Shown here one piece after another: positions 31,994-41,004 of a stretch of DNA of 64,000 nucleotides. Made by a program: the position numbers and the translations under genes. The notes under the pieces are model-generated. The model made no database searches. It was not told where the DNA came from and worked only from the letters and a program-made list of their open reading frames with translations. Position 1 is the first letter of the stretch. The number at the start of each line of letters is the position of its first letter. The stretch lies in contig OZ252050.1 of assembly GCA_965247975.1 (NCBI GenBank), forward strand, positions 62,001 through 126,000, in the 5' to 3' direction. The DNA is from Taishania sp965247975 (GTDB lineage: Bacteria > Bacteroidota > Bacteroidia > Flavobacteriales_D > Crocinitomicaceae).

Positions 31994-34135
31994 ATGAGCA
32001 AGAAAAAGAGAAATAAGGGAGAAAAAAGTGGAAAAATGCGCAATACCTTAACGCATTTGGTTCGTAAACTCTTTGAACAAAACAGCGAAAGCACACTCAC
32101 GCACAAACAAGTGTGTACCCTACTCGATTTACGTGAAAATGAATTGCGTAAACTTGCATTTACAGTGCTCCAAGATTGCGTGGACAGTGGTTTTTTGAAA
32201 GCTGCTGGCCATGGTGTTTACACCTTAAATGCGTCTGTTGAAATGGCTGAAGGTTACATCGAAATTACAGCACGCGGTGCCGGTTTTGTGGTGCTGGAAG
32301 GCGAAGGAAAAGACATTTACATTGCTCCTAATAACACCAATCATGCGCTCCACGGTGATTTGGTCAAAGTGCAAATTCTAAAAACTGGAAAATCGCGCAT
32401 TGAAGGACAAGTCATTGAGGTCATTGACCGCGAACGAAGTCAATTTGTTGGTACCATTGAAATGCATGAAAAATTTGCTTTTCTAGTGCCTGACAATCAG
32501 CGTTTAGGAACGGATATTTACATTTCGAAAGAAAAATTGAATGGTGCTAAAAACGGCGAAAAGGTATTGGTAAAAATCACGGTTTGGCCAAAATCATCCA
32601 ACAATCCGTATGGTGAAGTCGTGGAACGCTTGGGTCACCGAACACCAAACGATGCTGAAATGATTAGCATTTTGTGCAACAACGGCATTGATTACGTATT
32701 TCCTCAAGAAGTGATTGCAGAAGCTGAAAAAGTGGGAATGGCGCTCGATGATGCAGAAATTGCCAATCGTCGCGATATGCGTGATGTGACAACTTTCACT
32801 ATCGATCCCGTTGACGCAAAAGATTTTGATGATGCACTTTCGTTCAAACGCTTGGAAAATGGAAACCTGCAAATCGGCGTTCACATTGCTGATGTTAGTC
32901 ACTATGTGCAACCAGGAATGGCCATGGATGCAGAAGCTTTGAAACGCTCAAATTCGGTGTATTTGGTTGATCGCGTGGTTCCGATGTTGCCTGAACAATT
33001 GTCAAATATGGCATGTTCACTTCGTCCAAATGAAGATAAATACAGTTTTTCAGCTGTTTTTGAAATGGATGAACATGGAAAAATTTTCAATCAGTGGTTT
33101 GGGAAAACAGTAATTCACTCAAACCGTCGTTTTTCGTACGAAGATGCGCAAGAAATCATTGAAGGAAAAGACGGAGATTTCAAAGAAGAAATTTTGATTT
33201 TAGATAAAATAGCTAAAGGTTATCGTGGAAAAAGATTGAAAAAAGGAGCCTTAGCCATTGAATCCGAAGAAATGCGTTTTGTGTTGGACGAAAATGGTCA
33301 CCCAGATCAAGTGATAATTAAAACATCCAAAGATGCACATAAGTTAATTGAAGAATTTATGCTCTTGGCAAATCGCAAAGTGGCTGAATTTATTGGAATG
33401 CGCAAAAAAGGAGAAGATACCATTCCGTTCATTTATCGTGTACACGACAAGCCTGACCTCGCAAAAATTGAATTATTTAAAGTTTTTATAGACAAATTTG
33501 GTTACGAACTGGAAACTTCAGATGTTGAAACAGTTTCAAAAAGTATCAATGCGCTTTTGAATGACATTCGCTATTCCAATGAATATTCTTTGATTCAATC
33601 CATGGCAATTCGTTCCATGGCAAAAGCAACGTATGAAACCACAAATATTGGTCACTACGGTTTGGCTTTTGAGCATTACACACATTTTACATCACCCATT
33701 CGCCGCTATGCTGATTTAGTTGTGCATCGCATTTTACAAGAAGAATTGACCCACAAAAAACACATTTATGGTTCAAATTTAAACGATGTTTGCAAACGCA
33801 TTTCACGCATGGAGCGCAAAGCTGTTGATGCCGAACGAGAATCTACCAAATACTTCCAAACCATTTATGTGCTCGACCATGTGGGTGAAGTTTTTACAGG
33901 GACCGTTTCTAGCATTGCCGAATTTGGATTGTTTGTCAAAATGGACGAAAACTTCTGCGAAGGAATGGTTCCTATGAACGATATTCCTGGTGATCGCTTT
34001 TATTTTGACCAAGATAAATTCAGAATCATCGGTTCAAAAACAAAAAAAGAATACAATTTTGGAGATAAAGTCACCGTTCGCATTTACGAAGTGCATCCGC
34101 GTAAACGCCAAATTGATTTGGAGTTAGTGGTTTAA
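31994..34135 (+). CDS. rnr: ribonuclease R
   Basis: This 713-residue 3'-to-5' exoribonuclease of the RNB family has, in order, an N-terminal winged-helix region (about 15-75), cold-shock/OB domains (80-225), a catalytic RNB domain (about 255-580) with metal-binding aspartates in DPVDAKDFDDALSF and the strand HIADVSHYVQPG, and a C-terminal S1 domain (about 630-712, GEVFTGTVSSIAEFGLFVKM). It degrades structured RNAs and takes part in quality control. The length matches bacterial RNase R, without the long C-terminal basic tail of the E. coli enzyme. Its last 4 bp overlap a convergent gene. Confidence 0.96.
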   Translation: MSKKKRNKGEKSGKMRNTLTHLVRKLFEQNSESTLTHKQVCTLLDLRENELRKLAFTVLQDCVDSGFLKAAGHGVYTLNASVEMAEGYIEITARGAGFVVLEGEGKDIYIAPNNTNHALHGDLVKVQILKTGKSRIEGQVIEVIDRERSQFVGTIEMHEKFAFLVPDNQRLGTDIYISKEKLNGAKNGEKVLVKITVWPKSSNNPYGEVVERLGHRTPNDAEMISILCNNGIDYVFPQEVIAEAEKVGMALDDAEIANRRDMRDVTTFTIDPVDAKDFDDALSFKRLENGNLQIGVHIADVSHYVQPGMAMDAEALKRSNSVYLVDRVVPMLPEQLSNMACSLRPNEDKYSFSAVFEMDEHGKIFNQWFGKTVIHSNRRFSYEDAQEIIEGKDGDFKEEILILDKIAKGYRGKRLKKGALAIESEEMRFVLDENGHPDQVIIKTSKDAHKLIEEFMLLANRKVAEFIGMRKKGEDTIPFIYRVHDKPDLAKIELFKVFIDKFGYELETSDVETVSKSINALLNDIRYSNEYSLIQSMAIRSMAKATYETTNIGHYGLAFEHYTHFTSPIRRYADLVVHRILQEELTHKKHIYGSNLNDVCKRISRMERKAVDAERESTKYFQTIYVLDHVGEVFTGTVSSIAEFGLFVKMDENFCEGMVPMNDIPGDRFYFDQDKFRIIGSKTKKEYNFGDKVTVRIYEVHPRKRQIDLELVV

Positions 34136-34587
34136 ACCTCACTATTCATTTGTTGTGACTTATTTACTAATTCATCGAGAAAAGTTCTTGCTCGTTCGGG
34201 TGCTTTGGCCAATAAAACAATGGCATAAAACGAACCTAATAGAACAGAAGTAATTGCTCCAATTGCTAAACAATGTAAAATAGATATGAAAAAAATAAAT
34301 GCCACACTTCCTAAAATAAACCCAACTATAAAAGGAGTAAAAAAAACCTTCGAATCTTTTAGTTCTAGAAGCAATAAATGACCATGGATGTGTTTTCTTT
34401 TTGCTAAGCGACAATTTATATTAAAAAAAGTAGGCGAACCTCTAAGTATAACAGACACACGTAATCTTATATCATATCTTCTAATAGCATCGAGAACATC
34501 CTCTTCTCCTTCAAAACGAGTGGATTTCCAGTAATAAATAATTTTCTGGAGTTGAGAGTTTGTCAATACTTTTTGAGCTAAAACCAC
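34132..34587 (-). CDS. hypothetical membrane protein with two C-terminal helices
   Basis: This 151-residue protein has an N-terminal half that is soluble and charged (YYWKSTRFEGEEDVLDAIRRYDIRL). The second half has two hydrophobic helices (about 83-103 and 107-127), then a charged tail. No family is recognised. The stop overlaps that of rnr by 4 bp in convergent orientation. It precedes a two-component gene pair on the same strand, but the gap of about 23 bp does not prove an operon. Confidence 0.6.
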   Translation of the reverse strand: MVLAQKVLTNSQLQKIIYYWKSTRFEGEEDVLDAIRRYDIRLRVSVILRGSPTFFNINCRLAKRKHIHGHLLLLELKDSKVFFTPFIVGFILGSVAFIFFISILHCLAIGAITSVLLGSFYAIVLLAKAPERARTFLDELVNKSQQMNSEV

Positions 34588-34610
34588 ATTTAATTAAATT
34601 AAAAAAACTC

Positions 34611-35369
34611 TTACATCAACCCAACTCGTTTGATTAATTCTTCCTTGTAAGACCCTCCAACCGGAATAATTTTCTTTTCGTCTTCCAAAATTAAATTTGG
34701 AAAATCAATGGAACCAATTTTATCTACTCGAACAATGAATGAACGGTGTACACGGAAAAAATCTTTATTTCCCAATTTTATTTCAATGTCCTTCATCGTT
34801 GAATGCACCGTATAACGCTTATTCAAGGTGTTGATTACAACATAATCCTTCAGCGCTTCGATAAAATAAATGTCTGAATTTTTAATTTTCACAAACTTGC
34901 TGTTTGATTTTACAAAAATGAAATTCAAATCTGTTTGCTCCCTGTTTTCAACAAGTGAATACAAAAAATCACGTTCTTTAATAACTTCTACATTCTTCTT
35001 GTGCTTGTAAATCGCTATTTCGATGGTAGTGTGTAAATCCATTTGCTTAAACGGCTTGATGATGTATCCATAAGGTCGAATTTTTTTCGCTTTATTTAAG
35101 GTAACATCATCCGCGTATGCTGTTAGGAAAATAATCGGGACAGAAATTTCTTTTTGTATGCTTTCTGCTGCTTCTACGCCACTCATTGCGCCTTTCAGCA
35201 TAATATCCATCAGAATAACATCTGGCTTTAGTGAGAGCGCTAATTCAACTGCATTTTCACCTGTTGTTGCTGATCCAACAACTTCGTAACCCAGTTTTTT
35301 TAAGGTTAATTGTATATCTTTCGATACAATCGATTCATCCTCTACAACAAGTACGCTAATTTTGGTCAT
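34611..35369 (-). CDS. response regulator with LytTR DNA-binding domain
   Basis: This 252-residue protein has a receiver domain (2-120) with the acidic pair Glu10-Asp11, phosphorylation site Asp55 (ILMDIML), a Thr in FLTAYA and Lys in YIIKPFK. The C-terminal LytTR domain (about 147-248) contains FVKIKNSDIYFIEALKDYVVINT and FRVHRSFIVRVDKI. LytTR proteins bind direct repeats of DNA. The gene overlaps the histidine kinase by 4 bp (34611-35369 versus 35366-36406), so the two form one regulatory pair. The target genes are not evident here. Confidence 0.92.
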   Translation of the reverse strand: MTKISVLVVEDESIVSKDIQLTLKKLGYEVVGSATTGENAVELALSLKPDVILMDIMLKGAMSGVEAAESIQKEISVPIIFLTAYADDVTLNKAKKIRPYGYIIKPFKQMDLHTTIEIAIYKHKKNVEVIKERDFLYSLVENREQTDLNFIFVKSNSKFVKIKNSDIYFIEALKDYVVINTLNKRYTVHSTMKDIEIKLGNKDFFRVHRSFIVRVDKIGSIDFPNLILEDEKKIIPVGGSYKEELIKRVGLM

Positions 35370-36406
35370 GATAAAATGGGGTTGATACTATCAAATGTAA
35401 GTATAAATTTGGTTCCTTTTTTATTTGTAACTTCAATGTTTGCATCCAGCTGCTCAACCAAAGTTTGCACCAACTGAAGTCCTAAGGTTTTCTTGTCTTG
35501 CAGTGCTTCGGTGAGATCCAACCCAATTCCATTATCACTCACTTCCATACACACTTGTTTGTTCTTTTGCCGCAACGAAATGTGAATTTCTCCAAGACTT
35601 CTACCTGTAAATCCATGTTTCACCGCATTTGAAACCAATTCATTGACTAATAATCCGCAAGGTACAGCCTGATCTAAATTTAATCGAACGTGCTCCATGT
35701 CGTAAATAAGCTCAATGCGCTTATCAACCATACTGTAGAGCGAAATCAAATTTGCACTCAAATTCCGGATGTAATCAGAAAAATCAATGGATCCAAATTC
35801 TGAAGTGTGATAAATATCTTCGTGTATGATAGACATAGCGCGAATTCTATTTCGGCTTTCCTGCAGAATTTCAAGCAACTTCTCGTCACTAATAAACGAA
35901 CTTTGAATACTCAATAAACTAGAAATCACTTGCATGTTATTCTTCACACGATGATGCACTTCTTGCAACAATATTTCTTTTTCTTTTAACGAGTTGACAA
36001 TTCGTTGCTCATGCAATTTTTTCTCCGTGATATCATGCGCCACAATTACGATTTGTCCTACTTCGTTTTGAGCATTTAATAAGGGATTAATATATAATTC
36101 CAACCAAAAATCCGCATCATTCAATAAAAAAGATACTTCTAAATTTCGCGATTTTCCCGTGTGAATTCCGTTTAATACGTTGAAAAAAAAGCGCAATTCA
36201 TGTTCACTAAAAATGGAAGAAAAACTATCAAAAAGTGGATCGCCTATATTTATTCGTTTCGATGTTAAATGATATACGTATTCTTGTGATTGTAAATTAA
36301 AAGACTGAATGGTATGATTCAAATCAATGACCAATAAAAAGGAATTATTGAACATTTCTGTGATCTTACTTTTCTCACTTAAAAAAGCGTCTTTTTCTTC
36401 TTCCAA
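35366..36406 (-). CDS. PAS-containing sensor histidine kinase (HisKA_2 type), possibly N-terminally short
   Basis: This 346-residue protein begins with a coiled-coil turn, followed by a PAS domain (about 15-125), a HisKA_2 dimerisation segment with phospho-His in LLQEVHHRVKNNMQVISSLL (about 149-168) and a HATPase_c domain (about 240-340; N box in LLVNELVSNAVKHGF, G1 in DNGIGLDL). The start is TTG at 36406; no ATG or GTG lies in frame before it. The in-frame sequence just upstream continues the coiled coil for ten codons before reaching a stop. The protein may therefore be a shortened relic of a larger kinase, or begin upstream at a rare codon. No membrane helix is present, so it is cytoplasmic. 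Confidence 0.87.
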   Translation of the reverse strand: MEEEKDAFLSEKSKITEMFNNSFLLVIDLNHTIQSFNLQSQEYVYHLTSKRINIGDPLFDSFSSIFSEHELRFFFNVLNGIHTGKSRNLEVSFLLNDADFWLELYINPLLNAQNEVGQIVIVAHDITEKKLHEQRIVNSLKEKEILLQEVHHRVKNNMQVISSLLSIQSSFISDEKLLEILQESRNRIRAMSIIHEDIYHTSEFGSIDFSDYIRNLSANLISLYSMVDKRIELIYDMEHVRLNLDQAVPCGLLVNELVSNAVKHGFTGRSLGEIHISLRQKNKQVCMEVSDNGIGLDLTEALQDKKTLGLQLVQTLVEQLDANIEVTNKKGTKFILTFDSINPILS

Positions 36407-37092
36407 AGTTGTTTTTATTTTACGTTGAATGCGTTCTTTTTATCTTTCTAATTGCCCTTGTTTACTTGCATTTGATATATAAACGGAGCTAAATGTACTG
36501 AAAAAAATTTGGAGCTTTTTCATTAAGGTAACTCAAATAATGAAACAAAGCAACTTTTTGTGTTTTGAATTGAAAATATAGAATAGAAAGAAAAAAAATT
36601 TTATAAATCCTTTTTATTCTAATTTATTAAGTGTGTTAATATGTGTAAAAAAGATTTTTGCAAAACTAGGATTAATGGCTTATCAATAGTTATAAGCAGG
36701 TTGTTCACAAATTTAGAATAGCGATGAAGTTGATTTTCTTACTTTTAATGAGATATGAACATTGTTGTGCATAATTCAAATTGTTTGTAATTGGTTTTTT
36801 TATTTCTGAGCTTATTGATTTGATAAAGTGGGCATAACTTTTTCATAATTCAACAAAACTTCACTTGTGTAATTCAATCTAACTTTGGTTTGGAATTATT
36901 TCGCTAAAATCAAAGCTTTACTTATTGAAACTTGTTCACATTAAATAAACAATATTCGTGATTTTAACTGTAAAACTAAATTATCTAAACACTTACTTAA
37001 CAATGATTTAATATATTTCAAAAAGGCAACATGTTTAAAACTTGTAGAGCTTGTTAATTAGATTTACTTTTGTGATTCCTAAAAATTTAGTC
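36407..37092. other. AT-rich gap of about 690 bp; no gene apart from the rpiB promoter
   Basis: No credible reading frame is present on either strand. The stretch is very AT-rich, contains one DnaA-box-like TGTGTAAAA near 36642, and ends in the rpiB promoter. Nothing else was recognised. Confidence 0.5.
37042..37072 (+). promoter_or_regulatory. rpiB promoter (-33 TTG and -7 TACTTTTG)
   Basis: TTG at 37042-37044 is followed after 20 bp by TACTTTTG at 37065-37072, the Bacteroidota -33/-7 arrangement. It predicts a start near 37079 and so supports ATG 37093 as the rpiB start, because an upstream TTG at 37051 would lie inside the promoter. Confidence 0.7.
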
Positions 37093-37524
37093 ATGATAAT
37101 TCCAATTGGTTGCGATCACGCCGGTTATTTGCTCAAAGAAACATTAGTAAACTATTTAACAGCTCAAGGCTTTGAAGTGAAAGATTTTGGTTGTTATTCT
37201 GAAGAAAGCATTGATTATGCAGATTATGCACATCCGGTTGCTTCATTCATTGAAGAAAATGCAGGCATGAAAGGAATTCTAATTTGTGGTTCTGGAAATG
37301 GAATCAGTATGACTGCCAATAAACACCAAGGAATCAGAGCTGCACTTTGTTGGACTACAGAAATTGCTAAATTAGCTAGAGAACACAATGATGCAAACAT
37401 TATTTCACTTCCTGCTCGATTTGTTAGCGAGGAATTAGCCTTGGAAATGGTGGATGTATTCTTTAAAACAGATTTTGAAGGTGGAAGACATCAACGTCGT
37501 GTGGAGAAAATAGGTTGTATTTAA
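37093..37524 (+). CDS. rpiB: ribose-5-phosphate isomerase B
   Basis: This 143-residue RpiB/LacAB-type isomerase interconverts ribose-5-phosphate and ribulose-5-phosphate in the pentose phosphate pathway. The visible family signatures are IPIGCDHAGYLLKE (substrate phosphate and catalytic loop), ILICGSGNGISMTANKHQGIRAALC with the catalytic cysteine in CGSGNG, and NDANIISLPARFV. The start is ATG 37093, supported by the promoter just upstream. Its length and motifs are normal. It is convergent with the thioredoxin-like gene 11 bp away. Confidence 0.94.
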   Translation: MIIPIGCDHAGYLLKETLVNYLTAQGFEVKDFGCYSEESIDYADYAHPVASFIEENAGMKGILICGSGNGISMTANKHQGIRAALCWTTEIAKLAREHNDANIISLPARFVSEELALEMVDVFFKTDFEGGRHQRRVEKIGCI

Positions 37525-37535
37525 AAACCTTTCAG

Positions 37536-38774
37536 TTATTTTAAGAGTTCTTTCAATAATTTTTCGGTACTATCCATGTATTCAGTATAGTAAGAACCTG
37601 TTCCTGGACCACTAAATCCTGTGTGAATGCGCTGAATTTCTCCCTGTTTATCAATGAAAATAGCTGTAGGAAATGACACGATGGAATTGAGAAAAGGAAA
37701 CAACTCATGACATAATTGCTTTTGTGCATTTCCACCAATCAATAAGGTATAATCAATTTTTAATTTGTCTTTGTATAATTGCACCCGTTTAGCGTAATCA
37801 CTATGCTCTTTCCCCATTTCATAGGCAATGGAAATTATTTCTAATCCTTGCGAATGATATTGATCGTATAATTTTTTGAAATAAACGGTTTCATCATAAC
37901 AGTTGGAGCACCAAGTTCCCATTATTTGAATGATTACAACTTTGTTTTTAGTTTGGTCGTTGGGATAATTGAAATCGTTGTTATGAATGTCTTTTAATTT
38001 AAAACTTACTTCAGCTGTTGTGTCTTTAACAAACGTAATGGAATCTGGATGATTGAGTTCGAATTGTTCGTTTTTATGAGCGCTCCAATTGGTTTCGTAA
38101 TGACTTCCACTGTAAAAAAGACCATCTATTTTTCCGAGAGAATCAATGGTTCCATTAAAAAGAAAGGCATGTGTGCCATCAAAAGAAGATAGGTAAAACG
38201 ATTTACCATTCACCTGGCCATGAAGAAATCGATAGTCACCTGTTTCTGTTAAAAAAGTGCCAGAAATGGTCGATTTGTTTTGTTCAAAAAGTCCAATAGC
38301 AGGATATGGTTTTTCTTTATTTTCCGAAAAAACAACTTCCCATTTTCCAGAAAAATCAATATTTTCTTGGTTAGATAGATGATTTTCTTGCTTTTTGTTT
38401 TTCTTAGATTCGTTAGAAAACGAAGCAGAAAAAGGAATGCTGTAATTTTGTTTGTTTAAATTAACCCAACGACCATTAATTTGAGTACTTGAATTTTTCT
38501 TAAAGATTAAAACAGTATTGAATAAGGAAAAAGGGACATGACATGAATCACCAATTAATGTGTGTTCACCCAATTTTATTTTTTCTTTTCCGTTTATTAC
38601 GGTAAAAGTCAAACCTGTTTTGGAATGCGAAATTTCTATATTTACTGGTAATGTTATATTAGTTTTTATTTTTAATTCTCCGCTCCAAGCGCCCGATTTT
38701 AGCTGGATGCCGTTGCGTGAATAAGAAGTGGATATACTAAGAATTAACAGTAGAACTAAACATATTTTATTCAT
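37536..38774 (-). CDS. secreted TlpA-like thioredoxin-domain protein
   Basis: This is a 412-residue protein from ATG 38774, where a signal peptide begins (MNKICLVLLLILSISTSYS); an ATG at 38888 would add a 38-residue extension that does not look like a leader. The first two-thirds are beta-rich with two short GxW-like blocks (KSGAWSGELKIK, DFSGKWEVVFS). The C-terminal thioredoxin fold (about 265-412) has the redox motif WCSNC in QIMGTWCSNCYDE, followed by LEIISIAYEMG and the conserved cis-Pro region FPTAIFIDKQGEI. It probably acts as a periplasmic thiol-disulfide oxidoreductase or cytochrome-maturation factor. It diverges from the sigma factor gene. Confidence 0.86.
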   Translation of the reverse strand: MNKICLVLLLILSISTSYSRNGIQLKSGAWSGELKIKTNITLPVNIEISHSKTGLTFTVINGKEKIKLGEHTLIGDSCHVPFSLFNTVLIFKKNSSTQINGRWVNLNKQNYSIPFSASFSNESKKNKKQENHLSNQENIDFSGKWEVVFSENKEKPYPAIGLFEQNKSTISGTFLTETGDYRFLHGQVNGKSFYLSSFDGTHAFLFNGTIDSLGKIDGLFYSGSHYETNWSAHKNEQFELNHPDSITFVKDTTAEVSFKLKDIHNNDFNYPNDQTKNKVVIIQIMGTWCSNCYDETVYFKKLYDQYHSQGLEIISIAYEMGKEHSDYAKRVQLYKDKLKIDYTLLIGGNAQKQLCHELFPFLNSIVSFPTAIFIDKQGEIQRIHTGFSGPGTGSYYTEYMDSTEKLLKELLK

Positions 38775-38815
38775 TGAAAGAATTAATTGGCGATTAAAAT
38801 AAGCAATTTTAGTAT

Positions 38816-38823
38816 TAGTTTTG
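38816..38823 (+). promoter_or_regulatory. Bacteroidota -7 element before the ECF sigma gene
   Basis: TAGTTTTG fits TAnnTTTG and predicts a leader of about 45 nt before ATG 38877. It is located between divergent genes. Confidence 0.5.
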
Positions 38824-38876
38824 AATTTCGTGCAACCTTTTTGTTTAAAATCAAGTCTTAAAGCGTAGTTGGTATA

Positions 38877-39419
38877 ATGGATGAGCATAAATTAATAGAC
38901 GAATGTTTAGCTGGTAAGTCCATTTTCCAACAAAAGTTGTTTGAAATGTTTGCGCCTAAAATGCTGGGTGTGTGTTTGAGATACATGAAATCAACACAAG
39001 AAGCTGAAGACATGTTACAGGATGGTTTTGTAAAAGTCTTTGGAAAATTGAGTGATTTTGAAAGAACAGGTTCTTTAGAAGGTTGGATTCGAAGAATCAT
39101 GGTAAACACGTGTTTGGATCAAATTCGGAAGAATGCAAAATTTGCAAATAGTGCAGATCTTAAGGATGTTGAATTCAAATTGGAGAATCAAAACTTTATG
39201 CTGGAAAATCTGGCGGCACAAGATTTGATGACCATGATTAACGAAATGCCTCAAGGATATAAAGTTGTTTTTAACATGTTTGCCATTGAAGGATATAGCC
39301 ACAAAGAAATTGGAGATCTTTTGGGAATTTCTGAGAACACATCCAAATCACAGTATTCAAGAGCGCGTGCATTTTTAAGAGAAAAATTAGAATTACAAGA
39401 TGTTGAACGAACAAGATAA
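38877..39419 (+). CDS. ECF-type RNA polymerase sigma factor
   Basis: This 180-residue sigma-70 family protein of the ECF subgroup has region 2 at about 15-85 (LFEMFAPKMLGVCLRYMKSTQEAEDMLQDGFVK) and region 4 at about 120-170 (MPQGYKVVFNMFAIEGYSHKEIGDLLG, the helix-turn-helix). The 3' end overlaps the next gene by 20 bp. That next gene encodes a membrane protein resembling an anti-sigma factor, so the pair is probably a stress- or envelope-responsive regulator. No target is evident in the window. Confidence 0.93.
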   Translation: MDEHKLIDECLAGKSIFQQKLFEMFAPKMLGVCLRYMKSTQEAEDMLQDGFVKVFGKLSDFERTGSLEGWIRRIMVNTCLDQIRKNAKFANSADLKDVEFKLENQNFMLENLAAQDLMTMINEMPQGYKVVFNMFAIEGYSHKEIGDLLGISENTSKSQYSRARAFLREKLELQDVERTR

Positions 39420-40314
39420 AATAAAAGAACTGTTTTCTGAGAAATTGGGAAATTTTGAAGCGCCAGTAAACCCAGCGTTATGGAAAGGTGTTGCTTCACA
39501 AATTGGTTCTACGACAACGGTTGCAGCTTCAGGTGTTACACTTCTTACGAAAGTGATTATTGGTGCTGTTGCAACTACCGTTATTGGAGTTGCTTCTTAT
39601 TTTGTTTTCAAAGATAATTCGGTAGATAATGCATTTAAAAGAGTTGTAAAGCTCAGCGAACAATCAAAAACATTAGGTTCAACAACGCCTAATGAAAAAA
39701 ATGAATTAGCATCGGATGTGAAGGTATTGATGACACATTGTTTTGACAAAAATGATGACTATTTGAATCAGGATAATGCAAAATATATGCAAAATCAAGC
39801 AAAATTAGTAAGTTCAGAAGATATAACGGCTATACTTGATTTGGCAGATGAAATTCCAACAGAAGAAAATTCTACTTCTGTAAAAGCTCAACCGGGTGTT
39901 CCAGAGAAAATCAAAGAAATCAAAGAGAAAGCACCAGTTGAAGATAGAAAGAATCAAAATAAAAACAAACCAAACGAAATCGTTCAATCAAATAATTCTG
40001 ATAAGGAAGAAACCAAACCAACAGTTGTGAAAACAGCAAGTTTGGATAAAGTTCCAAACGTCTTTTCACCTGATGGAGATAGAATTAATGACGAATTATT
40101 TATTGAATACACAGGAGAATTAAATGATTTCTCAGTGATTGTTCTAGATAAAAACAACAAAACAATTTATTCATCTCAAGATCCAAATTTCTCTTGGAAT
40201 GGTATCATGATGAATGGCGAATTAGCACCAAAAGGAGATTACATGTATGTAATTACAGCACGTGATTCCAACGGTAATAAAATCAACAAGTACAGCACTT
40301 TAGCTATTCGCTAA
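39400..40314 (+). CDS. putative membrane anti-sigma factor with periplasmic CHU_C-type domain
   Basis: The 304-residue product has a short cytoplasmic N-terminus (MLNEQDKIKELFSEKLGNFEAPVNPALWKGV; the ...NP.LW... pattern is common in Bacteroidota anti-sigma proteins), one membrane helix (about 48-70), a Lys/Glu/Asn-rich periplasmic spacer (about 75-210) and a C-terminal gliding-motility-associated domain (about 215-304: VPNVFSPDGDRINDELFIEY, WNGIMMNGELAPKGDYMYVI). The CHU_C-like domain is normally a T9SS type-B C-terminal module. Here it ends a putative anti-sigma factor, so it may serve as an envelope sensor instead. The ATG at 39400 lies inside the sigma gene. Confidence 0.8.
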   Translation: MLNEQDKIKELFSEKLGNFEAPVNPALWKGVASQIGSTTTVAASGVTLLTKVIIGAVATTVIGVASYFVFKDNSVDNAFKRVVKLSEQSKTLGSTTPNEKNELASDVKVLMTHCFDKNDDYLNQDNAKYMQNQAKLVSSEDITAILDLADEIPTEENSTSVKAQPGVPEKIKEIKEKAPVEDRKNQNKNKPNEIVQSNNSDKEETKPTVVKTASLDKVPNVFSPDGDRINDELFIEYTGELNDFSVIVLDKNNKTIYSSQDPNFSWNGIMMNGELAPKGDYMYVITARDSNGNKINKYSTLAIR

Positions 40315-41002
40315 TCGAATAACGCTTAATGCATTTATAATAGTAAATCATTCCTATAAAGAGGAAAACGTGACTCACATCGTTGCGATCAAACCACTGC
40401 ATTGGACTAATTTTGAACACTTGAAATAGTGCTGAAGGCAACAAGATAACCGATGCCATCCACATGTATTTAAAACTTGGATGAATTTTTTTCTGGTAAA
40501 TCGCTCCCAAAACACCAAGCGACAAGATTAAACCAATCGCCGAAGTAAGTGTTGGGAAAATCATCCCCAACTCAATTTTTGCAGCAATGTCAGTATATGA
40601 AATCATGTAAAGTTGACCAAGCGTTGCCACAATCAATTTCCCTTTTGACAGCCAATCAAGTGTTTTTTGAGTGGTCTTTTTTGGGTAAATGGAAATCATT
40701 GCTTGCTCAATGAAATAGGGAGAAAGAATGCCGAAAAAGTAGGAAACATACTTGCCAGGAACACCCCAATAATTAAAGAAAAGATGTCCTAATCCTCCTG
40801 CAAAAAAACCAATTCCAAAGATGAGGTAAAAGCTGCTCCAATGCTCCAGAAAGGGGGTTCTAGGTAAAATGCGTTTTACTTTTGCAAAATAAATGAGCGC
40901 TACAATAAATATAAGCGTGTCACCTATAAATGCATTTGGCTCTACCAAGTCAAGCCCTAAAAATTCCCATTCAATTTTGGGATAATCTGATCCAATTAAC
41001 AT
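40304..41002 (-). CDS. multispan membrane protein of unknown function
   Basis: This 232-residue protein has about seven hydrophobic helices, with conserved-looking aromatic and His residues (FLEHWSSFYLIFGIGFFAGGLGHLFFNYWG). The layout resembles the seven-helix DUF6962-like proteins, but I cannot assign a function. It is the last gene of an epimerase / CPBP / SDR / membrane protein operon, separated from the SDR gene by 2 bp. Its stop lies 11 bp inside the end of the convergent CHU_C gene. Confidence 0.65.
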   Translation of the reverse strand: MLIGSDYPKIEWEFLGLDLVEPNAFIGDTLIFIVALIYFAKVKRILPRTPFLEHWSSFYLIFGIGFFAGGLGHLFFNYWGVPGKYVSYFFGILSPYFIEQAMISIYPKKTTQKTLDWLSKGKLIVATLGQLYMISYTDIAAKIELGMIFPTLTSAIGLILSLGVLGAIYQKKIHPSFKYMWMASVILLPSALFQVFKISPMQWFDRNDVSHVFLFIGMIYYYKCIKRYSISE

Positions 41003-41004
41003 CT

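Noticed and set aside
36407..37050. A second AT-rich gap as an origin candidate
   Set aside because: A single DnaA-like box and no other origin features were seen, and it is more than 13 kb from the parS cluster.
37051..37092. An upstream TTG start for rpiB
   Set aside because: A -33/-7 promoter lies over that start, and the RpiB family N-terminus begins at the ATG 37093.
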